Shown: positions 47,701 to 59,090 of the stretch, one piece after another
Position numbering within the stretch: position 1 is the first letter of the stretch
How the letters are laid out: each line of letters opens with the position of its first letter
Assembly (NCBI GenBank): GCA_007844125.1
Contig: CM017566.1
Coordinates: 58,036,970 to 58,100,969 of the forward strand
Source of the DNA: Sinonovacula constricta
Taxonomy: Eukaryota; Mollusca; Bivalvia; Cardiida; Solecurtidae
DNA: 64,000 nucleotides
Reading direction: 5' to 3'
The notes under the pieces: model-generated
What the model was told of the DNA's origin: nothing
Seen by the model: only the letters and a program-made list of their open reading frames with translations
Database searches by the model: none
Made by a program: the position numbers and the translations under genes

Positions 47701-48779
47701 CTGTTACATCAAAGCTATGTATTGCAAAAACAAAAATAATACAGATAAATATCTATCTCAGAAAAGGTAAAAGTTGTAATTTGTAAGTGCGAAAATTGTT
47801 TTCGTTGACTAGAATGTTTTTGTTTTTCTATCAGTAATTGACCAGGTGGCTTGTTAGAAACAACAAGTTCTTGATCAAAACAATGAGGCATTACTTCCTG
47901 TAACAGGTTTAATGAAAAGGCTAGAAATGCAGAAATATAAGATTGCAAATACTATCTACAAAATGATATTTAAGAAGAATATACACCTTTGAAATTTGAT
48001 AAGGAAAATGTCTGCCATTAATTTAATACTTTTGTCTGGAATAATCTGTAATGACAGTTTCATTCCACTACCTATATTTGGCTGTTTTCACCAGATGTTT
48101 ATTATTGACTTTAACCAGTTTATCATAATAGACATTTCAGAGATAATATAGCAGCATTTCTGCATGCTATAAATAGCATGGAAAAGCACTGGAAATGCTA
48201 TTTTTACATTTGCACGGACCTTACAGAAATTGTTTATGCATATTGCAAGTATCTTTAAATATTGCATAAACATTGTATCTAAAGTCAGATTTTGCCATTC
48301 TGTTTTGTTGCTAATAAATAATCTCAATTAGTTAACATTCAGCCAACCATCAAAGGACGTACCAAAGAGCATTCCAATCTACTTTCGTAAGTAAGTGTGT
48401 ACTGTCTCCATGCACATTTAGGTTAAATGTTTAGAAATAAAATAACAAAGAGAAATATAAACCAAAATTTTATGTCTTCTGCCATGTTTGCATGAATGTT
48501 ACAAACACACACACAAAAAATAAATAAATCAAATACAACACCGTTTACCGAATTAGGACCTATATCTAATCAGGGTTAGAAAGAACAGACTTTCCCCATG
48601 TGCAAATTTCAGTGAGCATTCCATATATATAGGCATAGCAGTCTCCAGTGCGTCACCAATAAGAGCAGTTTTCATCAATGTTTGACATAGAACTGACCAA
48701 TGTCATTCATGTACAATTAATTCTTCAATTTCTTGACAAAGGTCATGAGTGCAAGTGTGTCATACACACCAATTAAAGG
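47701..48779. other. A/T-rich non-coding stretch
   Basis: Nothing identified; minus ORFs of about 78 codons lack any recognisable domain. Confidence 0.45.
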
Positions 48780-48815
48780 CACTGCAATAAGAATGCATCA
48801 ATACCATGGCCTAAT

Positions 48816-49061
48816 ATGGCTTCACAGTGGAAGGTTAATGGGTTGCGGGAGGTGTGGGTGGTGAATCTAAACTTTATCCCTAAATCCTTAGAGGAGCACA
48901 TGTGGAACAAGCAGGTCAAAAACACCTTTTTTACTGGCCATGTGAATAAAGATATTTTGTCAAAAATGCATGTCTGCTGCAAGAAGATCAAAAGCTTTTG
49001 GTGCACTCAGAGTAAGACAGCTGAACCCACACCGCTGCTTTCAGTTGTTTTAAGGCTTTAG
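48816..49061 (+). other. 81-codon ATG ORF, coding status unresolved
   Basis: It starts at ATG 48816 with A at -3 and G at +4 (AATATGG), and ends TAG. The residues are balanced, with W, C and K, including EEHMWNKQVKNTFFTGHVNK. No signal peptide, membrane segment or motif is recognised. A 77-codon ORF is open on the opposite strand, and no promoter or polyadenylation arrangement stands out. It could be a single-exon small gene, an exon fragment, or chance. Confidence 0.18.
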
Positions 49062-49864
49062 ATAGAAGTCACAAATACAACTTTTAATGTGTTGGTAAAA
49101 AATTGACAAATAACAAGATCAGACCTCTTAGTGAGTTTCTGCAAACAACATGCCGAAGGAAAGAACAAATAGAAGTGCAAGGGTTAAGTCAAAGTTTTCC
49201 AAATGTATTTATCACAAGGATTTACCCATATTTTGATACCAACAGCATAATTATTGCATCACAACCTTGAGTTAGGAAGCACCTGTTAACCATTAATTAT
49301 GACTATTTCAGGAAGTTGGGCTGCTTTTAGACATAAACAAGACAAGAATGATGTATGAAAGTAATTCAGCTTTTATTTGCATTAGGAAGTCCATGTTTGA
49401 ATTATTATTGTAGAGTATGTGGTGGAATGTTTTGTTATGTATTGATAATGTTTATATAACCATGGTTATTATCATATGGTTATTATAATATTTTAATAAT
49501 GAGATATTTTGACGAAGAGTTCTCCAAAAATAAGGCCAAGAAAACTATCTTTCTTGAGGGTACACTCTTGCTTGGCAGGACCCTTAAGTATTTTAGGATC
49601 AAGTGATAACTTTAATTCATTAAAATGAACTGAGTTTCTGATGGAGATATTAGTTGTATTCAAAGGCTTACAAGTGATTGTAAATGTCTTTTCAAGTAAG
49701 GGTGTTTTCTAGTAATTATATGTTCAAGGTAATAGTCTTACAAATGTATGTACTAGTAATTGCTTGAACTTAACAAATGACAAACCCCACTATTGCTTTT
49801 TCAAATTCAAATGACTTTGGCATATCCAGGCCATCTAAAGTACAAACCAAACAACCCATCCCTC
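49062..49864. other. A/T-rich non-coding stretch
   Basis: Nothing identified before the compound minisatellite begins. Confidence 0.45.
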
Positions 49865-50400
49865 TCTATCAACAGTTTAAATGACTGGCATTGCCCCACC
49901 CTCTGTATCTTCAGTTCAAATGGCTGGCATAGCCCCACCCTCTGTATCTTCAGTTCAAATGACTGGCATAGCCCCACCCTCTGTACCTTCAGTTCAAATG
50001 ACTGGCATAGCCCCACCCTCTGTATCTACAGTTCAAATGACTGGCATAGCTCCACCCTCTGTATCTTCAGTTCAAATGACTGGCAATGCCCTACCCTCTC
50101 TATCCTCACTTCAAATAGTTTGGCATAGCCCCACCCTCTGTACCTTCAGTTCAAATGACTGGCAAAGCCCCACCCTCTCTATCTTCAGTTCAAATTAGTT
50201 TGGCATAGTCCCACTCTCTCTATCTTCAGTTCAAATTACTTTGGTATAGCCCAGCCCTCTGTATCTTCAGTTCAAATTACTTAGCACCGCCCGCTCTATT
50301 TTTAGTTCAAATGACTCTGGCATAGCCCTGCTCTCTCTGTCTTCAATTCAAATGATAATGGCATAGCCCTACCCATCTCTATCTACAGTTCAAGTGCATG
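49865..50400. repeat. Compound array, subfamily 1 (39-bp unit)
   Basis: The unit is CTGGCATAGCCCCACCCTCT, GTATCTTCAGTTCAAATGA. It is regular at 39 bp from 49880 to 50170, then lengthens by 1-3 bp per unit and diverges to the right. Since 39 is a multiple of 3, plus and minus frames open for 70-110 codons. These are not genes. Confidence 0.95.
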
Positions 50401-50925
50401 TAGCATAATTACACTCTCTCTATCAACAGTTCAAATTACTGTGTCACAATCCCACCCTCTCTATCTACAGTTCAAATTACTGTGTCACAATCCCACCCTC
50501 TCTATCTACATTTCAAATTACTGTGTCATAATTCCACCCTCTCTATCTACAGTTCAAATTACTGTGTCACAATCTCATCCTTTCTATCTTCAGTTCAAAT
50601 TACTGTGACATATCCCAAATGTTTCCATCTACAGTTAAAATTACCATGGCATAGCCCCCAAATTCTCATCTTAAGTTTAAATTACTGTGGCATAATCCCA
50701 CCCTCTTAATCTACAGAATCGAATTACTGTGCCACAACCATCCTCTCTATCTTCAGTTCAAACAGCTATTGCATGGCAAAACCCTTTTGTCTACACTTCT
50801 AATTACTATGGCATTACCACTATATTTCCATCTACAGTTCAAAATACCAAGCCATAGTCCCAGAATTCTCATCTTAAATCCAAAGTACTATGTCATAGCT
50901 GCTATATTTTCATCTACATAGCTCA
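50401..50925. repeat. Compound array, transitional units (~41 bp, diverged)
   Basis: Units such as TTCAAATTACTGTGTCACAA, TCCCACCCTCTCTATCTACA link subfamily 1 (CCCACCCTCT, CAGTTCAAAT) with subfamilies 2 and 3 (ACTGTGACAC, CATCTATAGTTCA). The units are the most heterogeneous of the whole array. Confidence 0.9.
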
Positions 50926-52650
50926 AACTGCGACACAGTCCCTATATTCCAATCTACAGTTTTAAAACTGCGACACAGTCCCTATATTCCCATCTATAGT
51001 TCAAACTGCGACACAGTCCCTATATTTTCATCTATAGTTCAAACTGTGACACAGCACCTAAATTCCCATCTATAGTTCAAACTGTGACACAGTCCCTATA
51101 TTCCCATCTATAGTTCAAACTGCGACACAGTCCATATATTCCCATCTATAGTTCAAACTGCGACACAGTCCCTATATTCCCATCTATAGTTCAAACTGCA
51201 ACACAGTCCCTATATTCCCATCTATAGTTCAAACTGCGATACAGTCCCTATATTCCCATCTATAGTTCAAACTGTGACACAGTCCCTATATTCCCATCTA
51301 TAGTTCAAACTGCAACACAGTCCCTATATTCCCATCTATAGTTCAAACTGTGACACAGTCCCTATATTCCCATCTATAGTTCAAACTGTGACACAGTCCC
51401 TATATTCCCATCTATAGTTCAAACTGCAACACAGTCCCTATATTCCCATCTATAGCTCAAACTGCAACACAGTCCCTATATTCCCATCTATAGTTCAAAC
51501 TGTGACACAGTCCCTATATTCCCATCTATAGTTCAAACTGCGACACAGTCCCTATATTCTCATCTATAGTTCAAACTGTGACACAGTCCCTATATTCCCA
51601 TCTATAGTTCAAACTGCGACACAGTCCCTATATTCCCATCTATAGTTCAAACTGTGACACAGTCTCTATATTCCCATCTATAGTTCAAACTGCAACACAG
51701 TCCCTATATTCCCATCTATAGTTCAAACTGTGACACAGTCCCTATATTCCCATCTATAGTTCAAACTGCAACACAGTCCCTATATTCCCATCTATAGTTC
51801 AAACTGCGACACAGTCTCTATATTCCACAGTCCCTATATTTCCATCTATAGTTTAAACTGCAACACAGTCCCTATATTCCCATCTATTGTTCAAACTGTG
51901 ACACAGTCCCTATATTCCCATCTATAGTTCAAACTGCAACACAGTCCCTATGTTCCCATCTATTGTTCAAACTGTGACACAGACCCTACATTCCCATCTA
52001 TAGTTCAAACTGTGACACAGTCCCTATATTCCTATCTATTGTTCAAACTGCAACACAGTTCCTATATTCCCATCTATTGTTCAAACTGCAACACAGTCCC
52101 TATATTCCCATCTATAGTTCAAACTGCAACACAGTCCCTATATTCCCATCTATTGTTCAAACTGCAACACAGTCCCTATATTCCCATCTATAGTTCAAAC
52201 TGCAACACAGTCCCTATATTCCCATCTATTGTTCAAACTGTGACACAGACCCTACATTCCCATCTATAAATCAAACTGTGACACAGTCCCTATATTCCCA
52301 TCTATAGTTCAAACTGTGACACAGTCCATATATTCCCATCTAAGTTTAAAACTGTGATACAATCCCTATATTTCCATCTATAGTTGAAAATGTGACACAG
52401 TCCCTATATTCCCATCTATAGTTCAAACTGAGACACAGTCCCTATATTTCCATCTATAGATCAAACTGAGACACAGTCCCTATATTCCCATCTATAGTTC
52501 AAACTGAGACACAGTCCCTATATTCCCATCTATAGATCAAACTGAGACACAGTCCCTATATTTCCATCTATAGATCAAACTGTGACACAGTCCCTATATT
52601 CCCATCTATAGTTCAAACTGTGACACAGTCCCTATATTCCCATCCCTACC
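50926..52650. repeat. Compound array, subfamily 2 (38-bp unit, ~45 copies)
   Basis: The unit is TATAGTTCAAACTGTGACAC, AGTCCCTATATTCCCATC. It is highly homogeneous. The dinucleotide after ACTG occurs as CG, TG or CA, plus GA in one local run (see findings). A secondary variant has CTATTGTTC in place of CTATAGTTC, clustered at 51890-52230. One short inserted fragment (ATTCCACAGTCCC) interrupts at about 51823. Confidence 0.97.
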
Positions 52651-53620
52651 CTGTCCATCTTTAGTTCAGATTACTGTGACACATCCCTTCCCTGTCCATC
52701 TTTAGTTCAGATTACTGTGACATATCCCTACCCTGTCCATCTTTAGTTCAGATTACTGTGACACATCCCTTCCCTGTCCATCTTTAGTTCAGATAACTGT
52801 GACACATCCCTTCCCTGTTCATCTTTAGTTCAGATTACTGTGACACATCCCTACCCTGTTCATCTTTAGTTCAGATTACTTCGACATATCCCTTCCATGT
52901 TCATCTTTAGTTCAGATTACTGTGACATGTCCCTACCCTGTTCATTTTTAGTTCAGATTACTGTGACACATCCCTTCCCTGTCCATCTTTAGTTCAGATT
53001 ACTGTGACACATCCCTTCCCTGTTCATCTTTAGTTCAGATTACTGTGACACATCCCTTCCCTGTCCATCTTTAGTTCAGATTACTGTGACACATCCCTAC
53101 CCTGTTCATCTTTAGTTCAGATTACTGTGACATATCCCTTCCCTGTCCATCTTTAGTTCAGATTACTGTGACATATCCCTACCCTGTTCATCTTTAGTTC
53201 AGATTACTGTGACACATCCCTTCCCTGTCCATCTTTAGTTCAGATTACTGTGACATATCCCTACCCTGTTCATCTTTAGTTCAGATTACTGTGACATATC
53301 CCTACCCTGTTCATCTTTAGTTCAGATTACTGTGACATATCCCTACCCTGTTCATCTTTAGTTCAGATTACTGTGACATATCCCTACCCTGTCCATCTTT
53401 AGTTCAGATTACTGTGACATGTCCCTTCCCTGTCCATCTTTAGTTCAGATTACTTTGACATATCCCTACCCTGTTCATCTTTAGTTCAGATTACTGTGAC
53501 ACATCCCTTCCCTGTCCATCTTTAGTTCAGATTACTTTGACATGTCCCTACCCTGTCCATCTTTAGTTCACATTACTGTGGCATATCCCTTCCCTGTCCA
53601 TCTTTAGTTACTGTAGCGTA
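52651..53620. repeat. Compound array, subfamily 3 (41-bp unit, ~23 copies)
   Basis: The unit is TTCAGATTACTGTGACACAT, CCCTTCCCTGTCCATCTTTA, G. TTACTGTGAC recurs at 53040 and 53081. It aligns with subfamily 2 through ACTGTGACAC, CCATCT.TAGTTCA. Variants alternate CCATCT/TCATCT and CACAT/CATAT/CATGT. The boundary with subfamily 2 is abrupt at about 52645. Confidence 0.97.
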
Positions 53621-54590
53621 ACCCCACCACTATCCGATTAGTTTAAAGTCCATTCTGCAACTTTGCAGTATAAACAAACTGGTGTGAAACTAGGAATTTA
53701 CCCAAGAAGGGTGTAATTTATTCCAGACTGTAATATTTGTGTGGTTTAAAAAAACACACTCACTTTGTGAGAACTTCATTTCAAACCAGTATATAGTATT
53801 TACTTTATATAAGTGGCATATGTAGCCTATGACTGAAAGTATGAAAAAGAATAGAAAGATCAATGTTTTGTGGAAACAAGGTGTGGGGTAAAGCAATCCT
53901 TCAACAAACTTTCAATTATTCCATAAGCAAAGTTCAAGTCAACCAAACCTTGAGCTGACATAACTGTGCCCGCTATGCTAACAAATAAATAACAAAACAT
54001 GGAAATGCAGAGGATTTGTTGAAGAACTAAGGCTTCTGCTTTTGCCTTTAAAGTGTACCATTTTAAAATTTCATCATCCAGTCCCACTGTTAACTCCAAG
54101 ATACAGAGCTGCCTTTACAGTCATAGAATATCATGAATATTTGATAGGATAACGTTCACTGTATTATCCTGAAAACAGGTCAACTCTTTTGAATTATGAT
54201 TCACTCATTTTCACCTATGACAAACTAGCACCCTTGCTGCCCAAGGTGCTAGTTGATATTTCAAATACATGCAAACTGTGATGTCAAATAGTTAGTTTTA
54301 TTATGGAAATTTACACTGATTGCAAACAGTTATTGTCAGTTTATTGTGTCAATGGGTCCACCATAAATTTTTCCATTATTCAAAGAAAGTTCATTTTCAC
54401 GGTAAATAAGTGAACTGGGTGTCACAAATCCACTAAGTCATGGCATGCAAATTGAATATGGCGAATTACATTATGAAAATGGCAAACTAAATAACTACAA
54501 ATTATGTGATCTGACAACAGTCCTTATTAAACATTTATAAGACCTGTAAGATTGGTTGATAACCAATACTAACTAGAACTATCGCTGAAT
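53621..54590. other. Non-coding stretch with an unresolved minus ORF
   Basis: The minus-strand frame 54099 to 53860 (79 codons) would open on TTG, not ATG. It has a hydrophobic stretch (ILCISMFCYLFVSIAGTV) that could span a membrane. No family is recognised. CAGAGCTGCCTTTACAGTCA at about 54103 faintly resembles dispersed repeat B. Confidence 0.2.
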
Positions 54591-54599
54591 GTGATTCAT

Positions 54600-56035
54600 A
54601 CCCCCACCAATGTCCTTGACAAAGCTGGTACAAGGGTAAGATGGGTTCTGCACATTGCCCAGTTGGGGTGAACATTCGAGTCAAGTTTGAAGAAAATCCT
54701 TCCATTAGTATAGAATTTATAGAGCGGACATGACATATTGTCTAGTATTGATTGTAAGTAAATTAAAAGACTTAAAAAGGGGCATAACTTTGTCAAAATG
54801 CAATACAGAGTTATGAAACTTGACCTGCATATCTTACTTGTGATACATCATATATCTTTTAAGTTTTAAGCAAATACCTGTGCTAATTTCAGAAATATTC
54901 AAGTACATGTTAAAATTTAAGAACATTTTCTAAGTCAATTTTGACCTTCAAGTTTGACCTTGACCTTAAGCCGGCACAAAGGTAACATGGGTTTTGCACA
55001 TAACCTTGTTGAGTTGAACATTTGAGTAAAGTTTGAAGAAAATTCTTCCATTAGTATAGGATTTATAGAGTGGACATGACATAATTATTGTCTAATACTT
55101 GATTGTATGTAAATTTGAAGACTTATAAGGGGCATAACTTTGTCAAAATGCAATACAGAGTTATGAAACTTGACCTGCATATCCTAATTGTGACACTTCA
55201 TGTATATTTTAAGTTTCAAGCAAATACTTTTCTAGTTTCAGAAATATTCAAATACATGTTAAAATTTAAGAATATTTTCTAAGTCAATTTTTTACCTTCA
55301 AGTGTGACCTTGACCTTAAGCCGACAAAAGAGTAACATGGGTTCTGCACATCCCCTTGTTGAGGTGAACATTTGAGCCAAGATTAAAGAAAATCTTTCAA
55401 TTAGTGTAGGACTTACAGAGCGGACACGTCATATTGTCTAATACTTGATTGTATGTAAATTTGAAGACTTAAAAGGGGCATAACTTTGTCAAAATGCAAT
55501 ACAGAGTTATGAAACTTGACCTGCATATCCTAATTGTGACACTTCATATATATTTTAAGTTTCAAGCAAATACTTTTCTAGTTTCAGAAATATTCAAATA
55601 CATGTTAAAATTTAAGAATATTTTCTAAGTCAATTTTTTAACCTTCAAGTGTGATCTTGACCTTAAGCCAACAAAAGAGTAACATGAGTTCTGCACATCC
55701 CCTTGATGAGGTGAACATTTGAGCCAAGATTAAAGAAAATCTTTCAATTAGTGTAGGACTTACAGAGCGGACACGACATAATGTCTAATATTTGATTGTT
55801 TGATATTTGACCTTCAATTGTGACCTTGACCTTGAGCTGACACATGGGCAACATGGGTTCTGCACATCCCCTTGTTGAGGTGAACATTTCAGGCAAGTTT
55901 GAAGAAAATCCTTCAATTGGCATAGGATTTATAGAGCAGACACGATAATGGAGACGGACAGACGGACTGACAGTTGGACGGACAAAGCAAATCCATTTTA
56001 GCCTCCCCCCCACATTTGGTGGTGGGGGGTATAAT
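54600..56035 (+). mobile_element. Bivalve-type dispersed repeat F, tandem ~350-bp modules
   Basis: About three full modules and one short terminal module. GAAACTTGACCTGCATATC recurs near 54816, 55166 and 55514, each preceded by GGGGCATAACTTTGTCAAAA and TGCAATACAGAGTTATGAAA. ACATGGGTTCTGCACATCCC recurs near 54980 (variant), 55332, 55680 (variant) and 55849. The 3' end has GACGGACAGACGGACTGACA, then CCTCCCCCCCACATTTGGTG and GTGGGGGGTATAATAA, a terminus I recall from many bivalve loci. Short ORFs inside are passengers. Confidence 0.75.
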
Positions 56036-56104
56036 AATTACTACAAATATATTAAAACCTAAATGTGAAAACATGACTGTAACAGTTGAGCCTCAGTAAC
56101 AAAT

Positions 56105-57968
56105 AGGGCCAATCCTGATCAAACAGGTTCTATAGGGGGATAGATTGTCTCTAGGGCCAATCCTGATCAAACAGGTCCTGTAGGGGGATAGCTTGTCTTT
56201 AGGGCTGATCCTGATCAAACAGGTCCTATAGGGGGATAGCTTGTCTTTAGAGCTGATCCTGATCAAACAGGTCCTATAGGGGGATAGCTTGTCTTTAGGG
56301 CCAATCCTGATCAAACAGGTCCTATAGGGGGATAGCTTGTCTTTAGGACTGATCCTGATCAAACAGGTCCTATAGGGGATAGCTTGTCTCTATGGACTGA
56401 TCCTGATCAAACAGGTTCTAAAGGGGGATAGCTTGTATTAAGGGCTGATCCTGATCAAACAGGTCCTATAGGGGGATAGCTTGTCTCTAGGACCGATCCT
56501 GAGCAAACAGGTCCTACAGGGAGAAAGCTTGTCTTTAGGGCCAATCCTGATCAGACAGGTCCTATAGGGGGATAGCTTGTCTTTAGGGCCAATCCTGATC
56601 AAACAGGTCCTATAGGGGGATAGCTTGTCTTTAAGACTGATCCTGATCAAACAGGTCCTATAGAGAGATAGCTTGTCTCTAGGACTAATCTTGATCAAAC
56701 AGGTCCTATAGGGAGATAGCTTGTCTTTAGTGGTGATCCTGATCAAACAGGTTCTGTAGGGGGATTGCTTGTCTTTTGGACTTATCCTGATCAAACATGT
56801 CCTATAGAGAGATAGCTTGTCTCTAGGACTAATCTTGATCAAACAGGTCCTATAGGGAGATAGCTTGTCTCTAGGACTTATCCTGATCAAACAGGTCCTA
56901 TAGGACTAATCTTGATCAAACAGGTCCTATAGGACTAATCTTGATCAAACAGGTCCTATAGGACTAATCTTGATCAAACAGGTCCTATAGAAAGATAGCT
57001 TGTCTTTATTGCCAATCCTGATCAAACAGGTCCTATAGGGGGATAGCTTGCTTTTCAGTGTCTTATATGAAGATAGCTTGTCTATAGTGTCAATCATGAT
57101 AAAACAGGTCCTAAAGGGATACAGCTCACGTCCAATAGGGGCATAGATTGTCTTTAGTGGTGATCCTGATCAAACAGGTTCTGTAGGGGGATTGCTTGTC
57201 TCTAGGACTAATCTTGATCAAACAGGTCCTATAGGGAGATAGCTTGTCTTTAGTGGTGATCCTGATCAAACAGGTTCTGTAGGGGGATTACTTGTCTTTT
57301 GGACTTATCCTGATCAAACAGGTCCTATAGGGGATAGCTTGTCTTTTGGACTTATCCTGATCAAACAGGTCCTATAGGGAGATAGCTTGTCTTTAGTGGT
57401 GATCCTGATCAAACAGGTTCTGTAGGGGGATTGCTTGTCTTTTGGACTTATCCTGATCAAACAGGTCCTATAGAGAGATAGCTTGTCTCTAGGACTAATC
57501 TTGATCAAACAGGTCCTATAGGGAGATAGCTTGTCTCTAGGACTTATCCTGATCAAACAGGTCCTATAGGGAGATAGCTTGTCTCTAGGACTTATCTTGA
57601 TCAAACAGGTCCTATAGGGAGATAGCTTGTCTCTAGGACTTATCTTGATCAAACAGGTCCTATAGGACTAATCTTGATCAAACAGGTCCTATAGGACTAA
57701 TCTTGATCAAACAGGTCCTATAGGACTAATCTTGATCAAACAGGTCCTATAGGACTAATCTTGATCAAACAGGTCCTATAGGGAGTAGCTTGTCTTTAGG
57801 GCCAATCCTGAGCAAACAGGTCCTATAGGGGGATAGCTTGCTTTTCAGGGTCTTATATGAAGATAGCTTGTCTATAGTGTCAATCGTGATTAAACAGGTC
57901 CTAAAGGGATACAGCTCACGTCCTATAGGGGCATAGATTGTCTACAGAGCCAATCCTTATCAAACAAC
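56105..57968. repeat. Minisatellite, 48-bp unit with 29-bp deletion derivatives
   Basis: The unit is TCCTGATCAAACAGGTCCTA, TAGGGGGATAGCTTGTCTTT, AGGGCCAA. Runs of a 29-bp form (TCTTGATCAAACAGGTCCTA, TAGGACTAA), lacking GGGATAGCTTGTCTCTAG, occur at about 56895-56990 and 57665-57785. Since 48 is a multiple of 3, minus-strand frames of 89-150 codons open as 16-residue repeats (IRISPKDKLSPYRTCL). These are by-products. Larger blocks are duplicated inside the array. Confidence 0.97.
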
Positions 57969-58535
57969 CACATGTCTGATAAGATGCATGAGGCTCAATA
58001 ATTATATATTGTTACCAAGATTTTTCAAACTGTGATACAAACAATAGGCCTCAAACCATTAGCATTATGGTATTATGCAAGATTTATACAAGCAAAAGTT
58101 CCCATATTTGTTTTTGTCTTTTTGTCAATAGGGTTTTATTGCTGATCATGCGACTATATTAGAAACTGTTTAAAGGGCCACTGGTCTCACTTTATTGACT
58201 CAGCTAAAAAACTGTCATCGAGGTGGGTGTGTTATTATATTTTACATTTTGAAAAGAAATCAAACATTGTATTATCCTAATGGCCAATTTTATTATGATT
58301 TTTTTTTTATAAAACAGACACCTTCCTGAACATTTCCTTGGAGATGATGCAATCATGAGGAATATGAAGTGACAATGACATGACATCATGACATACTTGG
58401 CCATATCCATAGCACCTGAATATGTTTTAACTCCAGGGAACAAAGTTCCCATCGAAATTAATTGACTGAAGCGTATATATGCTGTAGATATCATAGTTTT
58501 CTTTTAATAATTAAGAAACTATATAAATATTTCAG
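57969..58535. other. A/T-rich non-coding stretch
   Basis: Unique spacer between the 48-bp and 49-bp arrays. A 96-codon minus ORF (58204-58494) has no recognisable domain. Confidence 0.4.
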
Positions 58536-59090
58536 ATCCTGCACAAACAATTCATACTGCTAAGGCTCAGCACAAATAGTGTGGATCCTGTGCAAACAAT
58601 TCATACTGCTAAGGCTCAGCACAAATAGTGTGGATCCTGTGCAAAAAAGACATACTGCTAAGGCTCAGCAGCAAATAGTGTGGATCCTATGCAAACAATT
58701 CATACTGCTAAGGCTCAGCAGCAAATAGTGTGGATCCTGTGCAAACAATTCATACTGCTAAGGCTCAGCACAAATAGTGTGGATCCTGTGCAAACAAGAC
58801 ATACTGCTAAGACTCAGCACAAACAGTGCAGATCCTGTGCAAACAATTCATACTGCTAAGGCTCAGCACAAATAGTGTGGATCCTGTGCAAACAATTCAT
58901 ACTGCTAAGGCTCAGCACAAATAGTGTGGATCCTGTGCAAACAAGACATACTGCTAAGGCTCAGCAGCAAATAGTGTGGATCCTATGCAAACAATTCATA
59001 CTGCTAAGGCTCAGCAGCAAATAGTGTGGATCCTGTGCAAACAAGGCATACTGCTCAAGAGTAAGTAGCAAATAGTGTGGTACCTAATGA
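58536..59090. repeat. Minisatellite, 49/51-bp unit, ~11 copies
   Basis: The unit is GATCCTGTGCAAACAATTCA, TACTGCTAAGGCTCAGCACA, AATAGTGTG. Length is 49 bp, or 51 bp when CAGCACAAAT is replaced by CAGCAGCAAAT. CAATTCATAC and CAAGACATAC alternate. A block of about five units recurs (58590-58730 resembles 58885-59030). It resolves at the right edge into dispersed repeat C (GACAGCTTCTGACAGG). Confidence 0.95.

Noticed and set aside
49793..50198. ORFs on both strands in the 39-bp array
   Set aside because: Both strands are open only because of the 39-bp period. They close as soon as the unit length changes.
50926..53620. CRISPR array (regular ~40-bp repeats)
   Set aside because: There are no unique spacers. 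The entire unit repeats head to tail, and the window is eukaryotic in character.
53860..54099. 79-residue minus ORF with a hydrophobic segment as a small membrane protein
   Set aside because: The frame opens at TTG, no ATG precedes it in frame before a stop, and no family is recognised. Kept only as a note in the stretch description.
54600..56035. Autonomous transposon (reverse transcriptase or transposase) within the dispersed modules
   Set aside because: No ORF above about 90 codons and no catalytic motif in any frame. The modules appear non-autonomous.
56105..57652. Minus-strand ORFs of 89-150 codons reading IRISPKDKLSPYRTCL repeats
   Set aside because: They follow from the 48-bp unit being divisible by 3. 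The frame breaks at every 29-bp derivative, and no start context or splice signal supports translation.
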